Positions 1-8,722 of a stretch of DNA of 64,000 nucleotides are shown one piece after another (the first letter of the stretch is position 1; every line of letters starts with the position of its first letter). The position numbers were made by a program, and so were the translations under genes. The DNA is from Candidatus Denitrolinea symbiosum (GTDB lineage Bacteria; Chloroflexota; Anaerolineae; Anaerolineales; Villigracilaceae): positions 1,426,001 to 1,490,000 of the forward strand of contig BLAA01000001.1 of assembly GCA_017312345.1 (NCBI GenBank), written 5' to 3'. Under the pieces are notes generated by a model. The model searched no databases. It worked only from the letters and a program-made list of their open reading frames with translations, and was not told the origin of the DNA.

Positions 1-66
1 TCCTTCTCCGCGCTCGATGGGAAATTCTCCGCGCGAGATTCCGAATAACGCGTTGCCTACTTCCAT
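1..66 (-). CDS. N-terminus of an unidentified protein, cut by the window edge
   Basis: A 22-codon open frame begins with ATG at 66 and runs off the left edge, reading MEVGNALFGISRGEFPIERG and on. A good ribosome binding site (GGAGTC) lies 3-8 bases upstream, and the gene follows the DmsB-DmsC fusion on the same strand, so it is probably the next gene of the sulfur locus. No Tat signal or N-terminal Fe-S motif is visible. The position would suit a molybdoenzyme catalytic subunit, but the visible residues do not support that, and I do not recognise the protein. Confidence 0.55.
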   Translation of the reverse strand, partial: MEVGNALFGISRGEFPIERGEG

Positions 67-123
67 AAGACTCCTTTTGCGGGATAGAGGTATCTCTTGT
101 TAGACGTTACCGTCCACGAATGA

Positions 124-180
124 AACCACGAATACTCGAATCAGGACACGCGCATTCGTTTATTCGTGAATATTCGTGGA
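124..180. repeat. Imperfect palindrome of CACGAAT units
   Basis: Arms at 126-141 (CCACGAATACTCGAAT) and 163-179 (reverse complement of CCACGAATATTCACGAA) form an imperfect hairpin downstream of the DmsB-DmsC fusion. It resembles other palindromes in this window's intergenic gaps. It could also act as an RNA processing or termination structure; that is inference. Confidence 0.55.
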
Positions 181-195
181 TGGTTTGTGCCTCCA

Positions 196-1833
<1,638 letters not shown>

Positions 1834-1864
1834 AAGGATGAAGGATGAATTATGAAGGATGAAA

Positions 1865-1945
1865 GCCTTTGAACCGCGAAGCACGCAAAGGTCGCTAAGA
1901 AAACCTTTAAAAATTCTTTGCGTTCTTAGCGCTTCACGGTTAATT
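1865..1945. repeat. Long imperfect palindrome
   Basis: Arms around 1871-1900 (AACCGCGAAGCACGCAAAGG) and 1913-1942 (reverse complement begins AACCGTGAAGCGC) flank a short AT-rich centre. The element lies between the lipoate ligase stop and the DmsB-DmsC start. Its composition resembles the palindrome at 6688-6770 (CACGAAGGACACAAAGG), suggesting a dispersed intergenic family. Confidence 0.55.
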
Positions 1946-1948
1946 TTT

Positions 1949-3034
1949 TTACGCGGGTTGCGGCGGCGTAACCGCGTTCATAATTGCCGTTGCGAAATCG
2001 GCGGGCGTGACGCCAGGCGATTGTATGTTGAGACGGTAATACGCTTCTTCGATTTTCGATTTGAGATTCTCTGGCGTGGCGGCGACTCCGCGTAACGATT
2101 GTTCGAGCGCGCCGAGCGCAAAGACGGGGAGGAGGGTGAAATCGCCTGAGATGGCGACATCGTCAATACGGCCTTCGCGCAAGCGGGCGATTATGCGGAT
2201 CAGACCGCCCTGCGACTTGAACGCCGCTTCGACGATATGAACGTCCTGATGAATTCTCACGCCCTGCTGTTTGAGTTGACCCTTTTGATACAGCCATTCG
2301 TCAGAGACGAAGCGCGCGTCAATTTCCTGCGCCATGGCTTCTTCTTCCTCGGTCCATTCGCCTTCGTACACTTCTGCGCCCAACGCTTCAGAGACTTTCT
2401 TCATGTATAGGTCTTTGACCTTGGCGCGGTCAGGCGTGGAGCCGAGTTGTTCAGTCATAGTGGTCATGTAGGCTTCAAGCGATTCAAAAATCTTGTCGCG
2501 CATTTTTTCCGAAGGGACTTTCAACACCTGCGACATGGTTTTCTTATCGAAGGTGTACATCAAACTGCCGACGAGAACCTCGGCAATGCCCATCTGCGCC
2601 GCGCCCGTCCCGCCGATCTTCTTGCCATTGACATGCACATCGTTGATGGGACGATGGTTGGCGGGGATGCCAAGTTCCTGATAGGTTGCCACCAACGGGT
2701 CAATATACAGTTTGAAGCGTTCTTCCAACGTGGCGGGCAAATCTTCCTTGTGGAAGATCCACTGCGTAAAGAGTTGACCGTTATCCAAAAAAACCGCGCC
2801 GCCGCCCACTTCGCGCCGATAGACGGGCAGGTTATGCTTTTCGCAGTAATCCAAATCAACTTCTTTTTGGATGTCCTGATGATAGCCAATGGATACATAC
2901 GGTCCATTCGGCGAGACCATGATGATGGTGTTGGGCGTGTCCGCCTTCATCGCATATCCGACCGCGTGGTAAACGGTCTGCGAGCGGAGCGGCGAGACGC
3001 CTTCCATGTAGAGCAAGCGGATTTTTTTGGACAT
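1949..3034 (-). CDS. Lipoate-protein ligase, LplA type
   Basis: This 361-residue cytoplasmic enzyme would adenylate lipoate (or octanoate) and attach it to the lysine of the lipoyl-domain proteins encoded just upstream. The family signature RREVGGGAVF lies near residue 73, and the catalytic-lysine segment NGKKIGGTG near residue 136. The C-terminal third looks like an LplA accessory domain. It starts at ATG 3034 behind GAGGAG. sHdr loci typically carry a dedicated ligase for LbpA, and two lbpA genes lie directly upstream, so LbpA is the likely client. No lipoyl synthase is visible in the window. Confidence 0.88.
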   Translation of the reverse strand: MSKKIRLLYMEGVSPLRSQTVYHAVGYAMKADTPNTIIMVSPNGPYVSIGYHQDIQKEVDLDYCEKHNLPVYRREVGGGAVFLDNGQLFTQWIFHKEDLPATLEERFKLYIDPLVATYQELGIPANHRPINDVHVNGKKIGGTGAAQMGIAEVLVGSLMYTFDKKTMSQVLKVPSEKMRDKIFESLEAYMTTMTEQLGSTPDRAKVKDLYMKKVSEALGAEVYEGEWTEEEEAMAQEIDARFVSDEWLYQKGQLKQQGVRIHQDVHIVEAAFKSQGGLIRIIARLREGRIDDVAISGDFTLLPVFALGALEQSLRGVAATPENLKSKIEEAYYRLNIQSPGVTPADFATAIMNAVTPPQPA

Positions 3035-3060
3035 TGGGAGACTCCTCTAAGTTGGTCTGG

Positions 3061-3110
3061 ACGATAGACGACAGACCATTGACCATCGTCCGCGGTCTGT
3101 CGTCTATCGT
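3061..3110. repeat. Perfect 17-bp inverted repeat
   Basis: ACGATAGACGACAGACC at 3061-3077 is perfectly inverted at 3094-3110 with a 16-base loop, directly after the stop of the downstream LbpA gene and before the ligase ribosome binding site. It may stabilise or attenuate the operon transcript. No T-run follows, so it is not a classic intrinsic terminator. Confidence 0.75.
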
Positions 3111-3557
3111 CTAATCAATACATCTCAAACAATTGACTTTCAATTCCTTGATTCTTTCCTTGTATTTTTCTACTGCCGCTTCGCCCGTGACAAGGTGGCT
3201 GGACTCCGCTTCGAGATTCGAGGGTCTCACTTTGACGAGCCAACCGATTCCGTACGGGTCTTTGTTGGCGAGCAGAATATCCCTCGCAAAACCCGCTTCG
3301 TTTGTCTCGACGATCTCGCACGCGAACGGCGCGGGGAACGGTCCCACCCATTTGGCGGACTCAATTGTCGCCAGCGGTTTGCCCTGCTCCACTTTCTTGC
3401 CGACGTTCCGAAAACTGATCGCCGCGAACTTCCCACAGCGTGTCTGCGCGACGTCGGTCATGCCGAGAGTCGCAAAGTCGCCGTCGAAGCGAATCCACAC
3501 ATCGCGTTCGATGTCGTAGGTCAGGTCTTCAGGGATGTCGCAGGCGTAGTAAATCAC
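3111..3557 (-). CDS. lbpA: Lipoate-binding protein (GcvH-like LbpA) with C-terminal CxxC
   Basis: This 148-residue lipoyl-domain protein has the target lysine K69 in ESAKWVGP, unlike the ESVKA context of glycine-cleavage GcvH. The WVGP context is what I expect of LbpA proteins that carry sulfur intermediates for sHdr. No glycine decarboxylase genes are nearby. The last residues include C143 and C146 (NCLRCID), a CxxC tail that GcvH lacks. The start appears to be GTG at 3557, with a weak ribosome binding site masked by repeats. It is second of a tandem lbpA pair and precedes the lipoate ligase. Confidence 0.85.
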   Translation of the reverse strand: MIYYACDIPEDLTYDIERDVWIRFDGDFATLGMTDVAQTRCGKFAAISFRNVGKKVEQGKPLATIESAKWVGPFPAPFACEIVETNEAGFARDILLANKDPYGIGWLVKVRPSNLEAESSHLVTGEAAVEKYKERIKELKVNCLRCID

Positions 3558-3558
3558 G

Positions 3559-3640
3559 GTGACCAGTTATCAGTCATCAGTGAACAGTAACCAATTCAGT
3601 CAAAAACCGATAACTGGTTACTGATTACTGATCACTCGAA
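3559..3640. repeat. Degenerate heptamer repeat with opposing arms
   Basis: Variants of AGTTATC, AGTCATC, AGTGAAC and AGTAACC run through the first half. Their reverse-complement counterparts (GGTTACTGATTACTGATCAC) fill the second half, so the gap between the two lbpA genes can fold into a long imperfect hairpin. One of many such 7-8-mer tracts in this window. Confidence 0.7.
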
Positions 3641-4069
3641 ATTAAGATTCTGTTCTTCCATAAACTTCTGATACGCCGCCGCCGCCGCTTCGCCCGTGAC
3701 GAGTGAGGCGGATTCGCCAGCCCAATCCGTCGGCTTCAGTTTGACGAACCAGCCTTCGCCATAGGGATCGCTGTTGATCAGCGACGGTTTTATCTTCACC
3801 GCTTCGTTTACTTCCACGATCTCGCCTGTGATCGGCGACGTAACGGGTCCCACCCATTTGCCGCTTTCCAACGTCCCAGCGCTTTTTCCCTTCTGCACCG
3901 TTCGCCCAGTTTCCTTCGGCGTGACGTTGACGATGCCCTTCGCTAGATTCTGCGCCACGTCGGTGATGCCGATCTTTACCGTGCCGTCCGCTTCGAGCGT
4001 CGCCCACGCGTGTTTCTCCACCCAATAGAAGCGGTCTTCAGGGATGTTACATCCACGAACTGTTGCCAT
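3632..4069 (-). CDS. lbpA: Lipoate-binding protein (GcvH-like LbpA)
   Basis: This is a 145-residue lipoyl carrier with the modifiable lysine K71 in ESGKWVGP. It starts at ATG 4069 behind a strong AAAGGAG site. It resembles its downstream neighbour closely at the N-terminus (CNIPED versus CDIPED), suggesting tandem duplication, but it lacks the C-terminal CxxC and ends QNLNFE. Its role in the sHdr locus is to hold the sulfur-loaded substrate as a lipoamide adduct; that follows from the family and context and is not shown by the sequence alone. Confidence 0.85.
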   Translation of the reverse strand: MATVRGCNIPEDRFYWVEKHAWATLEADGTVKIGITDVAQNLAKGIVNVTPKETGRTVQKGKSAGTLESGKWVGPVTSPITGEIVEVNEAVKIKPSLINSDPYGEGWFVKLKPTDWAGESASLVTGEAAAAAYQKFMEEQNLNFE

Positions 4070-4095
4070 TTTTATTCTCCTTTGTTATCTCCGTC

Positions 4096-4212
4096 GGTCG
4101 AGTAGCCGCGCTCTTGTTCTTTGCGGCGTATCGAGACCAACATGTGCCAAGAGTATTTTTGTTAGTGGTGGTCTCGATACGTCCCTCAAAAAGCATTCGG
4201 GACTACTCGACC
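4096..4212. repeat. Two-armed palindromic element, copy A
   Basis: Outer arms GGTCGAGTAG (4096-4105) and CTACTCGACC (4203-4212) enclose inner arms CGTATCGAGACCA (4127-4139) and TGGTCTCGATACG (4169-4181). The same nested architecture with identical arm sequences recurs at 7735-7843. The right arm supplies the last codons and stop (SVVE-stop) of the 96-residue protein gene that ends at 4203. Confidence 0.85.
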
Positions 4213-4493
4213 ACCGAGCCTTCTCCATGTTCGCCTTGCAGGTGATACAGAAGTAGATCGAAAACAACCAACCGAATCTCGTATTCATATTCTGACACAA
4301 AATTCGGATCGCGCCGCGCCTTCTTCGTGACTTGTTCATAACTCGCGCCGCACACGGGACAGGTCAAGATAAAAAATGTATGTCCTGTAAATTCATCAAC
4401 GCGCGTTCCCAACGTATCTGGATGACTCTCCGCCAGGTGGTTGTGGACTTCGGAACGCTTACCGCTAAAATCGCAATAGGGACATTTGAACAT
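4203..4493 (-). CDS. Small zinc-finger-like protein in the sHdr locus
   Basis: This 96-residue protein has two probable metal sites: C4/C7 with H19/H24 (a C2H2-like finger), and a CPVC pair in mid-protein with histidines in YHLQGEH near the end. I do not recognise a named family. It lies between the EMO-type oxidoreductase and the lbpA pair on the same strand, so it is likely co-transcribed. It could be a small regulator or a metal-binding accessory. The ribosome binding site is weak, and the last four residues are encoded by a palindromic repeat. Confidence 0.65.
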   Translation of the reverse strand: MFKCPYCDFSGKRSEVHNHLAESHPDTLGTRVDEFTGHTFFILTCPVCGASYEQVTKKARRDPNFVSEYEYEIRLVVFDLLLYHLQGEHGEGSVVE

Positions 4494-4499
4494 GAGAGA

Positions 4500-4617
4500 G
4501 CAGATGATTAGAGATTAGAGAGCAGTAAACTACTCAACTACTTGACTACTCGACCACTTGACTACTCGACTACTCAACTACTTGACTACTCGACTACTTG
4601 ACTACTCGACTAACTTC
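4500..4617. repeat. Octamer repeat tract (GACTACTC/GACTACTT)
   Basis: About a dozen near-identical 8-mers run from 4530 to 4612, preceded by GATTAGA-type units. The tract overlaps the 3' end of the membrane oxidoreductase gene and encodes its final residues (SRVVK-stop), so the repeat appears to have moved the stop codon. Confidence 0.8.
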
Positions 4618-6669
4618 TTCCACACCGACCGCTTCCGCCACCAACTGAATGATGTCGCGGACTTCGATCTTGCCTTCGTTGCCCGTCGTCTTGACAGCGT
4701 CGGAGTACATGACCATGTCTTTGGGGCAGGTGACGATGAAGAGTTGAGTCTTGTTATTCGCGCCTTCGCCGAAGGTGGTCAATGCTTCTTTGATTCGGTT
4801 CTCGGCGGGACGTTCGCCAGGCGCGACCTTGCCCATCCAGATCTGACCGCCGCCCGCGCCACAGCAGAACGAATTCTCACAGTTACGCGGCATTTCGACA
4901 AATTCCACGCCACACAGTTCTAGCAACTTGCGCGGAGCGGCGAATCCGCCGTTGTAGCGTCCGAGATAGCACGGGTCGTGGAAGGTGACTTTGTAATTCG
5001 ACAACTTATTCTTGATCGTGAGTTTGCCTTCTTCGATCAACTTGAGCAGCGTCACCGTGTAATGCTTCACTTCAAACGTCCCGCCGAATTGCGGATACTC
5101 GTTCTTGAGCGTGTTGAACGAGTGCGGATCGGTCGTCACGACCCGCTTGAACTGCGCCTTGCCGAAAGCCTCCATGTTCTGCTCGACGAGTTGCTCGAAC
5201 AGACCTTCCTCTCCCACGCGGCGCGCGTCGTTGCCCGAATTGGATTCGTTCTGATACATGATCCCAAAATCGAGTCCAGCTTGATTGAAAATACGAGCGA
5301 CCATTTTCGTATTCGGGATGACGCGCTCGTCGAACGACGCGGTATCGCCGACAAACCAGAGATGTTCGACGGGTTCTTCGGTCGCGTTCTTGACGGGGAA
5401 TTCCATCTCCTTCGCCCAGCGTCCGCGCAGACGTTTGCCCTTGCTCATCCAGTTGCCGTTGGTGGCGAGCGATTGAAGCGCGTTCTGCACGCCGCTGTCA
5501 ATTTCGTAGCCGTCCACCAACATGCGGCGGCGGATGTCCACAATATCCGCCATCGGTTCGTTGCCGACGGGACACACGCGGACACAGGCGTAACACGTTG
5601 TGCAAGACCAAACCGCCTCAGGGGAGATCACGCTCTCCGTAAGCGGAAGCAGGTATAAATCGGGGTGAGAACCGAAGGTCGCATCCTTGAGGAGATAACG
5701 CTTGTTCACTTCCAATGCCGAAGGGGAGAGCGGACGATTGTAAAAGTTCGCAGGGCAGACGTCCTGACAGCGATTGCATTGCACGCAGGCGTAGGCGTCC
5801 ATCACGCGCGTCCAGGCGAGATCGTAAACGACTTTCGCGCCAGGCTCGAATTTCTGTCCGTCAATCACCTTCAACGGAATCGCAGGGTCGAGTTGCCCGC
5901 GCGGATTTTGTTTCGCCAAACCCAGATTGATAGGCGACATGAAAAAGTGTGTGTGTTTACTGCGCGAAAGATACGGGATGATGAACATCACCCAGCCGAG
6001 ACTGATCCACCACGCGACATGTACGCCCGTTTCAGACGCGCCGAAAATTTTATTGAGAAAACTTGCAAACGGCATGAACGGATCGGCGCCTTCGGTGAGG
6101 CGGAACGCCTGGCTGAGCACGTGCGCGACGACGTGCATGAAGACGAACACGTCCACGATGAGCGAATCTCTTGCCTGCCCGCCCGCTTTGACTTTCGGAT
6201 TCAGCAGGACGTTGTCGCGAAATGAAAGCGCCTTGTCTTTGGTAATGAAGCGACGCACGAAGAAAACCGTGATCGCAACAAGCAGGAACACGCTCATCAC
6301 GTCGGCGATGAGATTGAAGGCGTTGACCAGTCCCGTTGGCGCATTGGGGATGTGTTTGCCGCCGTAGACCAGATCGAAATCAGGGACGAGTCCTTCAAGC
6401 ACGTCGAAGAGATTGACGAACGCGTAGGTGATGAGACCGAAGAACAGCCCCAAGTGAATCGCGCTCAAGCCTTTGCGCGCCTTGAAGATGGTGCGCTGGA
6501 ACAGGACCGTCACACCCGCTTTGACGAGACTCGCAGGGACGTTCTTCAACTCGGGCGCGGGTCGTCCCTTGCGGATGGTGTCAACGATGGTCTTGAATCC
6601 GTGATAGGTGAACCCCACCGACGTCAGCGCCAGGATGATGAAGATGATTTTTTCAACTGGTGTAAGCAA
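4594..6669 (-). CDS. Membrane-bound HdrD-like ETF:quinone oxidoreductase (EMO type)
   Basis: This 691-residue protein probably takes electrons from the EtfBA encoded upstream and passes them to menaquinone. About six N-terminal hydrophobic segments (residues 1-260) resemble NarI-like cytochrome b anchors. Two [4Fe-4S] motifs follow, CVQCNRCQDVCP near 295 and CTTCYACVRVCP near 358. The C-terminal CCG region has an intact second half (HDPCYLGR near 570, CC at 602-603), while its first half lacks cysteines. This is the layout of the membrane HdrD-like EMO proteins paired with EtfBA in fatty-acid oxidisers and ETF-linked sHdr loci. It starts at TTG 6669 behind GGGAGGG. GlpC- or DsrK-like naming is possible, but the etfBA neighbours favour EMO. 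Confidence 0.85.
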   Translation of the reverse strand: MLTPVEKIIFIILALTSVGFTYHGFKTIVDTIRKGRPAPELKNVPASLVKAGVTVLFQRTIFKARKGLSAIHLGLFFGLITYAFVNLFDVLEGLVPDFDLVYGGKHIPNAPTGLVNAFNLIADVMSVFLLVAITVFFVRRFITKDKALSFRDNVLLNPKVKAGGQARDSLIVDVFVFMHVVAHVLSQAFRLTEGADPFMPFASFLNKIFGASETGVHVAWWISLGWVMFIIPYLSRSKHTHFFMSPINLGLAKQNPRGQLDPAIPLKVIDGQKFEPGAKVVYDLAWTRVMDAYACVQCNRCQDVCPANFYNRPLSPSALEVNKRYLLKDATFGSHPDLYLLPLTESVISPEAVWSCTTCYACVRVCPVGNEPMADIVDIRRRMLVDGYEIDSGVQNALQSLATNGNWMSKGKRLRGRWAKEMEFPVKNATEEPVEHLWFVGDTASFDERVIPNTKMVARIFNQAGLDFGIMYQNESNSGNDARRVGEEGLFEQLVEQNMEAFGKAQFKRVVTTDPHSFNTLKNEYPQFGGTFEVKHYTVTLLKLIEEGKLTIKNKLSNYKVTFHDPCYLGRYNGGFAAPRKLLELCGVEFVEMPRNCENSFCCGAGGGQIWMGKVAPGERPAENRIKEALTTFGEGANNKTQLFIVTCPKDMVMYSDAVKTTGNEGKIEVRDIIQLVAEAVGVEEVSRVVK

Positions 6670-6687
6670 CGCGCCCTCCCGAAGATT

Positions 6688-6770
6688 TCAAACACGAAGG
6701 ACACAAAGGCACACAAAGGGCTTTTTAAAGGCTTTCCTTCGTGACCCTTTGTGCTCCTTTGTGGTTAAGA
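6688..6770. repeat. Imperfect palindrome of CACAAAGG units
   Basis: Left arm AACACGAAGGACACAAAGG and a right arm ending CTCCTTTGTGGTT form an imperfect hairpin that fills the gap between etfA and the membrane oxidoreductase gene. Its units recall those of the palindrome at 1865-1945. Confidence 0.6.
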
Positions 6771-6772
6771 AC

Positions 6773-7711
6773 TTAAAGAAGTTCCAACATCGCTTCCGCG
6801 ACTTCAAACAGATCGTTCGTCGCGCCGTAATGCGCCACGTTGAAGATCGGCGCCTTCTTGTCGGTGTTGACCGCGATGATCAACTCGGCGTCCTTCATAC
6901 CTTCGAGATGTTCGGGCGCGCCCGAAATGCCGAGCATGAGATACAACTTCGGCTTGACCTTGAGTCCCGACTTGCCAACCTGCCTTGTGCGCGGCAGCCA
7001 GCCCGCGTCCACGACGGGACGCGAACACGACAACGCCGCGCCGAGTTTTTCCGCCAACTCTTCCGCCAACTCGACGTTTTCCTTGCCGCCGATGCCGCGT
7101 CCAATTGAAACTAACTTCGCTTGCGCGGTGATGTCCACATCGCCAGCCGCGGGCTTGATTGCTTCAACAAATTTCACTTTCAATCCGCTCAGGTCAACTG
7201 GCGAAGCCAGCGTCGCCGCCGCCATCGAACCCTGTCCCGCCTCCGCAGGGAACGCCCCCGCCAGGCACGCGGCAATCGCCATATCGCCCTCGGGCGCGAC
7301 GTCCGCGATCAACTTTCCGCTGTACGCCTGACAACTCATCGTCCCATCCGCGCTGATGTCCCTCACCGCCGTCGCGCACGGCGCGCCCGTCCGCGCCGAC
7401 AGCCACGCCGCCAGGTCCATGCCCGCCGCCGTCCAGCCGAACATCACCAGCCGCGGCGACTTCTCCCTGACCAACGCCTCGACTACTTTGCCATACGCTT
7501 CGGGATTGAATTGACTCAGCGCCGCGTCGTCAACGTGGATGGTCGCATGGGACGCGAACGCCCCAGCGTCAACCCCGCTTCCGACCACGATTGCAACTGC
7601 CTGCCCACCCCAAGCCGACGCCAACTCTTTGGCTTTTCCAACCATCTCAAACGACACATCGGAAAATTTTCCGTCCATGTGTTCGGTGATTACAAAAATG
7701 TCATTGCTCAT
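6773..7711 (-). CDS. etfA: Electron transfer flavoprotein, alpha subunit
   Basis: This 312-residue protein is the FAD-binding subunit of ETF. The C-terminal FAD domain shows LYLMLGISGAPEHLEGM and AVNTDKKAPIFNVAHYGA, standard EtfA signatures; the N-terminal half is the alpha/beta domain. Start ATG 7711 has GGAGCAAAC upstream. It lies after etfB and before the EMO-type oxidoreductase. No acyl-CoA dehydrogenase is nearby, so this ETF most likely takes electrons from the Hdr-like complex of the same operon. Confidence 0.93.
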   Translation of the reverse strand: MSNDIFVITEHMDGKFSDVSFEMVGKAKELASAWGGQAVAIVVGSGVDAGAFASHATIHVDDAALSQFNPEAYGKVVEALVREKSPRLVMFGWTAAGMDLAAWLSARTGAPCATAVRDISADGTMSCQAYSGKLIADVAPEGDMAIAACLAGAFPAEAGQGSMAAATLASPVDLSGLKVKFVEAIKPAAGDVDITAQAKLVSIGRGIGGKENVELAEELAEKLGAALSCSRPVVDAGWLPRTRQVGKSGLKVKPKLYLMLGISGAPEHLEGMKDAELIIAVNTDKKAPIFNVAHYGATNDLFEVAEAMLELL

Positions 7712-7734
7712 GTTTGCTCCTATTATGCTCCGCT

Positions 7735-7843
7735 GGTCGAGTAGCCCCGTGCTCGTCGGGGCGTATCGAGACCAGCACGTTTCAAAGAAGTAATTGTTTA
7801 CTTGTTACCTGTGGTCTCGATACGGGCTTCGCCCTACTCGACC
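7735..7843. repeat. Two-armed palindromic element, copy B
   Basis: Outer arms GGTCGAGTAG (7735-7744) and CTACTCGACC (7834-7843), with inner arms CGTATCGAGACCA (7762-7774) and TGGTCTCGATACG (7812-7824), match copy A at 4096-4212 exactly in the arms. The centres differ. It lies between etfB and etfA, just past the etfB stop. Confidence 0.88.
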
Positions 7844-7849
7844 ACCGAG

Positions 7850-8605
7850 TTACGCCAGCCCCTTGCTCTTCAACAATTCCACGATCTTCGCCGCGACTTC
7901 CTTCGACGAACCCTCGATCATGTCCGCGTGACCCGTCATCGCGGGCGGAGACATTTTCTTCACCACGATTCCCGCGCTGGCTTCGCCCGTCGGCGCGACC
8001 TTCTCGATGACCGCCGTCTGCGCGACCTGCCTCACCTTGCTGACGGGCGCATAACGCGGCGGCTTGGACGAGGCTTGCACGCCGACCACCAGCGGAAGCG
8101 CGGCTTCATACTTCGCGCCGACCCCGCCTGCGAACTCCTTGCTGATCGTCGCCGTCCCGCCGTTCACGTCCACCGCGCTGACTCCGCCGATGTAGGGCAT
8201 CTCCAAATACGCCGCGAGGATCGGACCGATCTGCCCGTCAATATCGTTCGCCGCCTGCACGCCCGCGAAGATAAGATCGGGCGCGAGTCCCTTGATCGCC
8301 TCAGACAGCCATTTCGCCTGCTGATGAGAATCTGCGGCGGGATCGTCCGCGGTGATCTTGACCGCCTTGTCCGCGCCCATTGCCAGCGCGAGGTGAAGCG
8401 AGCCGTCCAGTTCGCCGATCAAGTCCACGCCGATGACGGTCACCGTCGCGCCGACGGCTTCCTTGATCAACGCCGCCTGCTCGATGGACTGAACGTCGAA
8501 CCAGTTCAGCACAAAATCCACCGAGTCAAAGTCCACGTTCGCGCCCTTCACGGGCAGGTCGTCGGCAATGCTGGGGATGTGTTTAACTGCTACTACGATA
8601 TTCAT
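7850..8605 (-). CDS. etfB: Electron transfer flavoprotein, beta subunit
   Basis: This 251-residue protein is the AMP/FAD-binding beta subunit of ETF. It begins MNIVVAVKHIPS, the usual EtfB N-terminus, and contains the ALAMGADKAVKI and DLIFAGVQAANDIDGQIGP segments of the nucleotide-binding core. It starts at ATG 8605 behind AGGAG. It is placed between the HdrC-HdrB fusion and etfA, the order expected for electron flow from an Hdr-like complex through ETF to EMO. I cannot tell from the sequence whether it is a bifurcating ETF. Confidence 0.93.
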   Translation of the reverse strand: MNIVVAVKHIPSIADDLPVKGANVDFDSVDFVLNWFDVQSIEQAALIKEAVGATVTVIGVDLIGELDGSLHLALAMGADKAVKITADDPAADSHQQAKWLSEAIKGLAPDLIFAGVQAANDIDGQIGPILAAYLEMPYIGGVSAVDVNGGTATISKEFAGGVGAKYEAALPLVVGVQASSKPPRYAPVSKVRQVAQTAVIEKVAPTGEASAGIVVKKMSPPAMTGHADMIEGSSKEVAAKIVELLKSKGLA

Positions 8606-8627
8606 TCAGTTCTCCTGTGTTTCGGTT

Positions 8628-8722
8628 TCAGGTGTCAAGTGTCAGGTTGCAAGTTGCAAGTTCAAGGTTGAAAGTTGCGAGACCTGCAACTTGTAACCTT
8701 AAACCTTGAACCCAACAATTAT
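8628..8722. repeat. Degenerate repeat tract with opposing arms
   Basis: Units such as GGTTGCAAGTTGCAAGTT in the first part face the reverse complement CAACTTGTAACCTTAAACC in the second, giving an imperfect hairpin in the etfB leader. It overlaps the last codons of the upstream HdrC-HdrB gene. Confidence 0.65.

Noticed and set aside
3111..4069. Glycine cleavage H proteins
   Set aside because: The lysine context is ES(A/G)KWVGP instead of GcvH's ESVKA, there are no gcvP or gcvT genes, and the setting is an sHdr locus.
4500..4617. CRISPR-like array from regularly spaced repeats
   Set aside because: The unit is only 8 bases and contiguous, with no unique spacers; no cas genes are present and the Cas4-like nuclease at 41897 stands alone.
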